From CAYLQD01 sp043819695 (GTDB taxonomy: Bacteria > Planctomycetota > PUPC01): a stretch of DNA of 8,756 nucleotides. The notes below the pieces were generated by a model. The model saw nothing but the letters and a program-made list of their open reading frames with translations. It was not told where the DNA came from and did no database searches. Where the stretch lies: the NCBI GenBank assembly GCA_043819695.1, contig JBDREM010000023.1:1-8756 (forward strand), in the 5' to 3' direction. Shown here one piece after another: positions 1 to 4,433 of the stretch. Made by a program: the position numbers and the translations under genes. Within the stretch, counting starts at the first letter, position 1. Each line of letters opens with the position of its first letter.

Positions 1-33
1 GTGTGACATTGCGACCTCCAAACAACGGCTATT

Positions 34-109
34 CACCACGGATGAACACGGATACACACGGATGAAAATGTCGTCTCCGATCGGTGTCCATCCGTGTTCA
101 TCCGTGGTG
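34..109. repeat. Extended imperfect inverted repeat (CACGGATGAACACGGAT type)
   Basis: Positions 34-53 and 90-109 are perfect 20-base inverted copies. Pairing continues inward with three mismatches (54/89, 55/88, 60/83) to 63 and 80, giving arms of about 30 bases around a 16-base loop. Each arm is built from a degenerate short unit resembling CACGGATGAA. I associate this type of sequence with dispersed intergenic repeats in Planctomycetota and relatives. It lies just 3' of the minus-strand zinc-ribbon gene and could fold after its stop codon, but no T-run follows the stem on that strand, so a classical intrinsic terminator is not supported. Confidence 0.8.
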
Positions 110-124
110 CATGCCTCCTGTTTC

Positions 125-283
125 TCATGCGGCGGCCGTCCTCCGCTTCTTGCCGAGCGACTCGGCCGAAATCGTGCTCTTGCACACGGGGCACTGCCAC
201 AGCTCGACGGGCGGGAGCTTGCCGAGCCGCTGGACGCTGTGGAACTTGGCCCGCTCGTGCCTGCAAATCTGTCTCGGCGCCAT
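125..283 (-). CDS. Small CxH...CxxC zinc-ribbon-like protein (52 aa)
   Basis: This minus-strand reading frame runs from ATG (283-281) to TGA (127-125) and encodes 52 residues. It begins MAPRQICRHERAKFHS and continues with GKLPPVELWQCPVCKSTISA, then a basic tail GKKRRTAAA. C7 and H9 (C-R-H) together with C31 and C34 (C-P-V-C) form a plausible four-ligand zinc site about 22 residues apart, as in short zinc ribbons. A strong ribosome binding site, AAAGGAGG at 297-290, sits six bases before the ATG. The sequence is rich in normal protein residues, whereas the overlapping plus-strand frames are Arg/Ser/Ala-biased. No partner gene lies next to it and the flanks are repeats, so its role is unknown; nucleic-acid or protein binding is only a guess from the basic tail and zinc site. 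Reality of the gene is likely; function is not assigned. Confidence 0.72.
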   Translation of the reverse strand: MAPRQICRHERAKFHSVQRLGKLPPVELWQCPVCKSTISAESLGKKRRTAAA

Positions 284-289
284 CCGTCG

Positions 290-297
290 CCTCCTTT
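290..297 (-). promoter_or_regulatory. Shine-Dalgarno site of the small zinc-ribbon gene
   Basis: The minus strand reads AAAGGAGG here, an almost ideal anti-16S match, with six bases to the ATG at 283. It is the main reason to accept so short a gene and to choose this start. Confidence 0.7.
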
Positions 298-309
298 CGG
301 TCGGCGAAA

Positions 310-418
310 CTCAAATGCCCAAGCCCGAATGCCCAATGAAGCCCCAAGCCCAAATAACCAAGTGTCGCGCGGGCGTCTTCCTGGCGCTTGGTGCTTTGGA
401 TTTCATTTGTCATTTGAG
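310..418. repeat. Degenerate AATG/CCAAG-rich inverted repeat
   Basis: CTCAAATG at 310-317 is exactly mirrored by CATTTGAG at 411-418, and ACCAAG at 357-362 is mirrored by CTTGGT at 387-392. Between them are repeated motifs such as CCCAAG, GAATGCCCAATGAA and, on the right arm, CATTTGTCATTTG. The whole resembles a decayed palindromic intergenic element made of short AATG-containing units. It lies directly upstream of the minus-strand small gene, so a promoter for that gene would have to be in or beyond it. No coding capacity is evident. Confidence 0.6.
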
Positions 419-568
419 CTTTGACCTCTGTCATTGCCTCTCTCGGTTGCTTTGCCGCAACGTTTGCCGCCATAAGTCCATGCATCTCCGTTCCTTCGCG
501 TCAGGCCGTCGCAGACGCGCCGACTGCCACAACTCGAACCGTCGCACGCCCATCTTGGGCGTGTACGC

Positions 569-611
569 CACGGGCAGGATGCCCGTGGGACGCACGGGCG
601 AGACGCCCGTG
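569..611. repeat. Tandem pair of CACGGGC/GCCCGTG hairpins
   Basis: Two hairpins stand side by side. At 569-587, CACGGGC pairs with GCCCGTG around the loop AGGAT. At 593-611, the same seven-base arms enclose the loop GAGAC. Stems are identical while loops differ, the pattern expected of a conserved folding element rather than a simple duplication. The forward translation reads G-R-M-P-V-G-R-T-G-E-T-P-V-P, a phrase I associate with spurious protein predictions in planctomycete and verrucomicrobial genomes. It is probably non-coding. Confidence 0.75.
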
Positions 612-881
612 CCACGCCGGCGCAGACGCGCGCACTGCGCGCAGAGGGCGCGGTCGCCCCACAGCGCGAGAGCCGGGCGTCATGTGCGCACAGCGCGCGC
701 ACAGCGCGATCATGCTCCAAACCAGCACTCGGACGGCAGACCCACGCGCAGCGCGCGCGGCCTCCGCCCATGCACACCATGCCGAGACCCTGAGCGAACA
801 CGCTCTGGTCCTGCTGCGATCTCACCATCCGGTTCCGAGGCCCAAGCCGCGGCCTCAGGCCGTGAATCTGTTCAGCGTGGC
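612..881. other. Gene-free GC-rich spacer with small hairpins
   Basis: No credible gene is seen. The left part (about 612-765) is dominated by CGCGCGCA/GCGCAC runs. Further right, a hairpin at 786-810 pairs GACC with GGTC and GAGCG with CGCTC around the loop AACA. Another at 837-856 pairs GAGGCC with GGCCTC. Open frames crossing the region are long only because the DNA is GC-rich; their translations are Arg/Ala/Ser-biased and show no domain. Confidence 0.55.
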
Positions 882-924
882 CGGAAAACGGGACAGGCAA
901 CGGAGTGCCAGTCCCTGTTTTCCG
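882..924. repeat. Long hairpin with GGGACaGGCA...TGCCaGTCCC core
   Basis: The left arm at 882-899 and the right arm at 906-924 pair almost completely: GGAAAAC opposite GTTTTCC and GGGAC opposite GTCCC. There is one bulged base, one mismatch, and a six-base loop at 900-905. This is a second hairpin family, unrelated in sequence to the one at 569-611. No T-run or neighbouring gene end suggests terminator use. Confidence 0.75.
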
Positions 925-944
925 CCGTCCTTCGCGCCACGTGC

Positions 945-1028
945 GCCGAAAAACGGTGACTGCTACCAGCGAGCCAAGCGGAGTCGGCGTCTTGGCTCTG
1001 CCAAGCCGGGCTGTCACCGCTTTTCGGC
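945..1028. repeat. Nested inverted repeat (outer 15-bp arms, inner hairpin)
   Basis: Outer arms CCGAAAAACGGTGAC (946-960) and GTCACCGCTTTTCGG (1013-1027) pair with one mismatch, and G945/C1028 extends the stem. Inside, AGCCAAG (972-978) pairs with CTTGGCT (991-997) around a 12-base loop. The result is a structured element of about 84 bases beginning only 20 bases after the preceding hairpin. No gene overlaps it credibly. Confidence 0.7.
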
Positions 1029-1528
1029 CGGGCCCGAACACGACCGAGTCGCCCGACCTTCCCGCCGCGTTCACCACTTCTCACAACGGCACCGCGAGGT
1101 AAAGCAAATCCCGTGCCGGAACCGTGCCAAATCCGCCGATTTTCGGGGGGGGGCTAACTCCTCGTGACGTCTGGGCTTACGCGCGCTCGAATCCCGAAAA
1201 TTCTTCGCGCGCCCGCTGCGGGTCGTCCGGTCCCATGTTGCGCAAACGCGACGCCCTTGACGCCCCCATCACCTCCCAGGTAGCGTAACAGCTTGCCGCA
1301 AACCGGCTTCCGCGACGTTTCGACGGGGCAACATCGCGGGGATATTCAGAACGGGTCTCGCCGCTCGCCGTTCTCCACCCCTCTCCCTTGATCAGGTTAA
1401 GAACACGACAGAGCCTTGACCGCGCGACCTCAGAGGGAGTATAAGGACGACGTGGGCCGAGAGGCGCTTCGTGTGTGCTGACGTGCTCGCGGCGAAGCAG
1501 CATCGGGGCCTCGGTCAGGAGCGAGACA
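1029..1528. other. Unassigned intergenic stretch with a G9 run
   Basis: I see no supported gene, RNA or clear repeat here. A run of nine G lies at 1145-1153. GCGCGC occurs at 1181-1186 and 1207-1212 and could close a weak stem. On the minus strand a frame ending at 1177 contains a short protein-like stretch, NMGPDDPQRAREEFSGFERA, but the frame upstream reads like noise and no domain is recognisable. It may be the decayed tail of a gene, but this is not established. Confidence 0.4.
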
Positions 1529-1678
1529 GTGACGCCAAGACGCCGGACCTTCCGCCCCGCAATACCGCTCGCGGCTGTTGTTGTCGGAGCCGGATGCTTC
1601 GGTGGCTGTTCGTCCGAAAACGCAACGAGCCGAGCCTCGCTCGTCGAAGACCGTAAAGCCGGAAGAGGCAAGCGCTGA
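1529..1678 (+). pseudogene. Lipoprotein signal-peptide fragment (probable 5' end of a decayed gene)
   Basis: A GTG start at 1529, with AGGAG at 1517-1521 seven bases upstream, opens a 49-residue frame. It has a classic lipoprotein leader: a basic n-region (PRRRTFRP), a hydrophobic stretch (AIPLAAVVVG) and a lipobox-like G-A-G-C with Cys 23, followed by the short linker GGCSSENATS. After that the sequence becomes basic and stops at 1678. A leader this complete normally precedes a secreted domain, yet none follows in frame. Two hundred bases on, another frame holds the C-terminus of a secreted-hydrolase-type protein (1657-1905). The simplest reading is that both are ends of one gene whose middle was deleted. 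A free-standing tiny lipoprotein is the alternative. Confidence 0.5.
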
Positions 1679-1905
1679 GCCGTTCGAGCCGGCTCTACCT
1701 GGTCTACGCGTCAAAGGGCGGGCCGCTGGTGCTGAACCTGACCGGCGCGAAGGGGACGTTCCGGGCGCGTTGGCTCGATCCCGCAACCGGGAAGCTCGAA
1801 CGAATCGCCGGCGGCACGATCGAGGGTGGCCGGGAAGTAACATTCGAAACGCCCGCCGGCGCCAGAGCGTGGCTGCTGTGGCTGTGCCGCGAGAGACTGA
1901 ATTGA
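1657..1905 (+). pseudogene. C-terminal remnant with collagen-binding-type domain (Collagen_bind_2-like)
   Basis: This frame is open from an in-frame TAA at 1654 to TGA at 1903-1905 and has no convincing start or ribosome binding site. From about 1693 it reads LYLVYASKGGPLVLNLTG, then FRARWLDPATGKLE, then GGREVTFETPAG and a hydrophobic end AWLLWL. This beta-strand pattern (Y-L-V-Y, R-W-x-D/N-P-x-T-G, V-x-F-x-x-P) matches, by eye, the 'putative collagen-binding domain' found at the C-terminus of many DUF4038-type secreted glycoside hydrolases. Only this terminal domain of roughly 70 residues remains. The stop lies four bases before the GH95-like gene, as between operon neighbours, so the intact ancestor was probably part of the same operon. 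Family assignment is from motif memory only. Confidence 0.6.
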
Positions 1906-1909
1906 GGAG
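1904..1909 (+). promoter_or_regulatory. Ribosome binding site abutting the GH95-like start
   Basis: GAGGAG at 1904-1909 directly touches the ATG at 1910, leaving no spacer, which is poor geometry. The in-frame TTG at 1919 (codon 4) would have a nine-base spacer and so is a realistic alternative start, shortening the protein by three residues. Confidence 0.45.
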
Positions 1910-4057
1910 ATGACAACATTGAAAAAGTCAGTTCGCCGGGAAGCGCATGCCATCGTCTGCAAACACAGAGGCGTTTTTAACGGACCTCCCGGAAAGGTCC
2001 CCACGGACAAAGTCGTCGACGGGCCCATCCTGGGCAATGGTGATGTGGGCGTGGTCATCAGCGGTGCGCCGGAGGCGCAGCGATTCTGGATTTCCAAGTG
2101 CGACTTCTGGAAGGCCAAGCCCGGGGAGCGCCTGGGGGGCGGCCCCAAGCTCATCGGCGGGCTCGACCTCCGCATCCCGGCGCTGGCCGGCGCTGCGTAT
2201 CACGCCGAACAGGTTCTCTGCGAGCCCGAGATCCGTTCCACCTTCCGCACGGCCGCAGGCTCCGTTGCGATGCGCTGCTGGGTTGCCGCTTCAGAGGACT
2301 TGCTCGTGATCGAGCTAAGCGCGAAGGGGGAACCCGTGGCGGTCGAGGGGAAGCCGTGGGTCCAGACGGGTGACGGGGCAACGACGGCGCGGGGAACATG
2401 GAAGGATGTGCAATGGCACACCCGAGCGTTCACGGGCCCCGATCTGGACTGGCCGGCGGAGGCCGCCGTCGCCGTGCGCTGCCTGGAGAACGGTCTGAAC
2501 GCATTCACACTCGACCCCGGCCGTCCGATCACCATCGCCGTCGCAGTCCGTACGAACCACGACACGCAGTCGTACCTCGACGACGCCCGTCGGCGCGTTG
2601 CGCAACTCTCCCGCAGGGAGATCGAGTCCGTTCGCCGCGCCCACGTCGGGTGGTGGAGCGCCTTCTGGTCGAAATCCTTCGTCGAGCTTCCGGACGAGCT
2701 GATCGAGAAGTTCTACTACGGCTCCCACTACATCATAGCCTGCTGCAGCCGGAACCTGGGCTTTCCGCCGGGCATCTTCGGCAACTGGACCACGACCGAC
2801 ACGCCGAAGTGGGCGGGCGACTACCACCTGAACTACAACCACGAGGCCCCCTGGTGGGGCTGCTACTCGTCGAATCACGTCGAATTGACGGCCCCCTACG
2901 ACACACCGCTCATGGAGTTCATGCCGAAAGGCCGGCTCTACGCCAGGAGGGATTTCGACTGCGGCGGGATCTGCTATCCCGTCGGAATCGGCCCGAAGGG
3001 GCTGGACACCACTCGGCTCGGGGAGGATCAGGGCGGTTACCTGGGCCAGAAATACAATGCGGCCTACGCGGCGGTGAACATGTCGATGCGTTTCTATCAC
3101 ACGTACGACCTCGACTACGCCAGGAAGATCTATCCCTACTTGACCGGGGTCGCCGAGTTCTGGGAGGACCGGCTGGCGTTCGAGAACGGGCGCTACTCGG
3201 TCGTCGACGACTGCCTGAACGAAACGATCACGACGCCGGATGACGTGAACCCGCCCAATTGCATGGGCATGGTCAAGATGTCTCTTGAGACCCTCATCGA
3301 GATCAGCACGGAGCTGGGCGTCGATGCCGACCGCCGCCGCAAATGGCAACATATTCTGGACCATTTCAGTGACTTCCCCACATACCGGTACAAGGACAAG
3401 ACTGTGTTCAACGGCGCGGCGAAAGGCCAAAGTGCCGATGGGGGTGAACGTGGATGGCCCGTCATCGAGCACATCTGGCCGGCAGGTCAGATCGGGCTGG
3501 ACAGTGATCCGCGGTTGCTGGAGACTTCCCGAAACACGATTGCTCTGAAACCCAGTTGGAAGCATGAATGCTGCTTCCCTATGACGTACACGGCTGCGGC
3601 GCGGGTGGGCCTTGATCCGAATGTCATACTCGAGAACCTGCGCGAGCAGTGCCTCGAGAACGGTTTTCCGAACCTGTTCTTATTCTTCGGCGGCGGCGGC
3701 ATCGAATGCGCCAGCGCCGTGCCGTCGGCGATCAACGAGATGCTCCTGCAGAGCCACGAGAAGGTTCTGCGTCTCTTTCCGGTCTGGCCGAAAGAAATGG
3801 ACGCCCGGTTCGGCAACCTGAGAGCCGTCGGCGCGTTCCTGGTCTCCAGCGCCCTGGAAGACGGCCGGGTCCGATACGTCTTCATCGAGAGTGAGAAGGG
3901 ACGCGACTGCACGGTCCAGAATCCCTGGCCCGGCACAGCGGTCACTCTCTCCCGTAACAACAAGAAGGCCGAGACGTTGAAAGGCTGTCGCTTCACCTTC
4001 AAGACTGCGAAAGGGGAACAGATCGCTATGGTTCCCGAAAGGGAAGAAAGATCGTGA
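1910..4057 (+). CDS. GH95-like glycoside hydrolase, (alpha/alpha)6-barrel type
   Basis: The 715-residue protein has the layout of glycoside hydrolase family 95 (alpha-L-fucosidase 2 type) and the related DUF5703 group. An N-terminal beta domain with LGNGDVGVVI (41-50) is followed by a helical catalytic domain with WAGDYHLNYNHEAPWW (301-316), and then by INEMLLQSH (608-616) with LFPVWP (622-627). N308 and N310 match the paired asparagines of the HLNxN motif, and E438 (CLNETI) is the likely general acid. Where classical members have Asp in the IDGNFG motif, eye alignment places E599 of GGGIECAS. No signal peptide or membrane segment is visible, suggesting cytoplasmic action on an imported substrate. 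The start is ATG 1910 or TTG 1919. Its stop overlaps the next start codon. Substrate is unknown: family members act on alpha-L-fucosides or alpha-L-galactosides, but this divergent branch may differ. Hydrolase fold is confident, specificity is not. Confidence 0.85.
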   Translation: MTTLKKSVRREAHAIVCKHRGVFNGPPGKVPTDKVVDGPILGNGDVGVVISGAPEAQRFWISKCDFWKAKPGERLGGGPKLIGGLDLRIPALAGAAYHAEQVLCEPEIRSTFRTAAGSVAMRCWVAASEDLLVIELSAKGEPVAVEGKPWVQTGDGATTARGTWKDVQWHTRAFTGPDLDWPAEAAVAVRCLENGLNAFTLDPGRPITIAVAVRTNHDTQSYLDDARRRVAQLSRREIESVRRAHVGWWSAFWSKSFVELPDELIEKFYYGSHYIIACCSRNLGFPPGIFGNWTTTDTPKWAGDYHLNYNHEAPWWGCYSSNHVELTAPYDTPLMEFMPKGRLYARRDFDCGGICYPVGIGPKGLDTTRLGEDQGGYLGQKYNAAYAAVNMSMRFYHTYDLDYARKIYPYLTGVAEFWEDRLAFENGRYSVVDDCLNETITTPDDVNPPNCMGMVKMSLETLIEISTELGVDADRRRKWQHILDHFSDFPTYRYKDKTVFNGAAKGQSADGGERGWPVIEHIWPAGQIGLDSDPRLLETSRNTIALKPSWKHECCFPMTYTAAARVGLDPNVILENLREQCLENGFPNLFLFFGGGGIECASAVPSAINEMLLQSHEKVLRLFPVWPKEMDARFGNLRAVGAFLVSSALEDGRVRYVFIESEKGRDCTVQNPWPGTAVTLSRNNKKAETLKGCRFTFKTAKGEQIAMVPEREERS

Positions 4058-4433
4058 CAAGAACACGTACGACGCTGTCTCTCGTTGCCGCCATCGCGTT
4101 GCCGGGCTTCTCGAGCGCGGCGTCCGCCGAGGACCGTGTCGTTCACGTCAAGGTGCGCGCGGACGCGCTCAACCGCCACCTGACGGCCCTGCGGCGGCAC
4201 GAGAAAGCGCCCTTGCCATCCCCATCCCCAGGCGCTATCATCCGGTTCGGTTCACGGAGGAGATGGAGCAGATGCGGCTCTACAAGCTGGAGGAGCAGGC
4301 GACTCGGGAGCGTGACCCGGGGTCCCGCGCCCGGCTTGAGGAGTTAATCAAGAAGCAATACGCGGCGGAGGACAAGCAGGCCCGCGAGAAGGAGAGGACA
4401 TGTCGCAGAAGAACGGTTCCGAACGTGTCGTGA
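4054..4433 (+). pseudogene. Small secreted helical protein, apparently frameshifted
   Basis: GTG at 4054 overlaps the preceding stop (GTGA), implying translational coupling. It opens a clear Sec signal peptide, MTRTRTTLSLVAAIALPGFS followed by SAASA and likely cleavage before EDRVV. Protein-like sequence continues to RRHEKAP (about 4212), after which this frame turns Arg/Ser-rich and stops at 4347. In the frame two bases on, protein-like sequence resumes: PRRYHPVRFTEEMEQMRLYK, then a charged helical run (LEELIKKQYAAEDKQAREKE) ending at TGA 4431-4433. Restoring one C in the CCCC runs near 4219-4229 would join both into a single exported protein of about 125 residues. The tail overlaps the binding-protein start by 34 bases. 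Alternatives are a sequencing error, or a separate 56-residue protein starting at ATG 4263. Function is unknown. Confidence 0.5.

Noticed and set aside
34..109. Inverted repeat as an intrinsic terminator for the small minus-strand gene
   Set aside because: The stem is long and correctly placed after the stop, but no run of T follows it on the minus strand and its loop is large.
30..620. Possible CRISPR array, because short units recur
   Set aside because: Units are degenerate and inverted rather than regularly spaced direct repeats with unique spacers, and no cas gene is present.
84..959. Plus-strand open frame of 291 codons across the repeat region
   Set aside because: It reads through the antisense of the zinc-ribbon gene and several palindromes. 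It is Arg/Ala/Ser-rich, with no domain and no ribosome binding site that I can see.
403..1077. Minus-strand open frame of 224 codons across the repeat region
   Set aside because: It is built from hairpin repeats, including the mirrored CACGGGC elements. Its Arg/Cys/Ala bias and lack of motifs argue against a gene.
1177..1671. Minus-strand open frame of 164 codons
   Set aside because: It overlaps the lipoprotein-leader fragment on the other strand. Only its last 20 or so residues look protein-like and no family is recognisable, so at most it is a decayed remnant.
2315..3565. Minus-strand open frame of 416 codons opposite the GH95-like gene
   Set aside because: It lies wholly inside a gene with identifiable catalytic motifs, and its own composition is typical of an antisense shadow.
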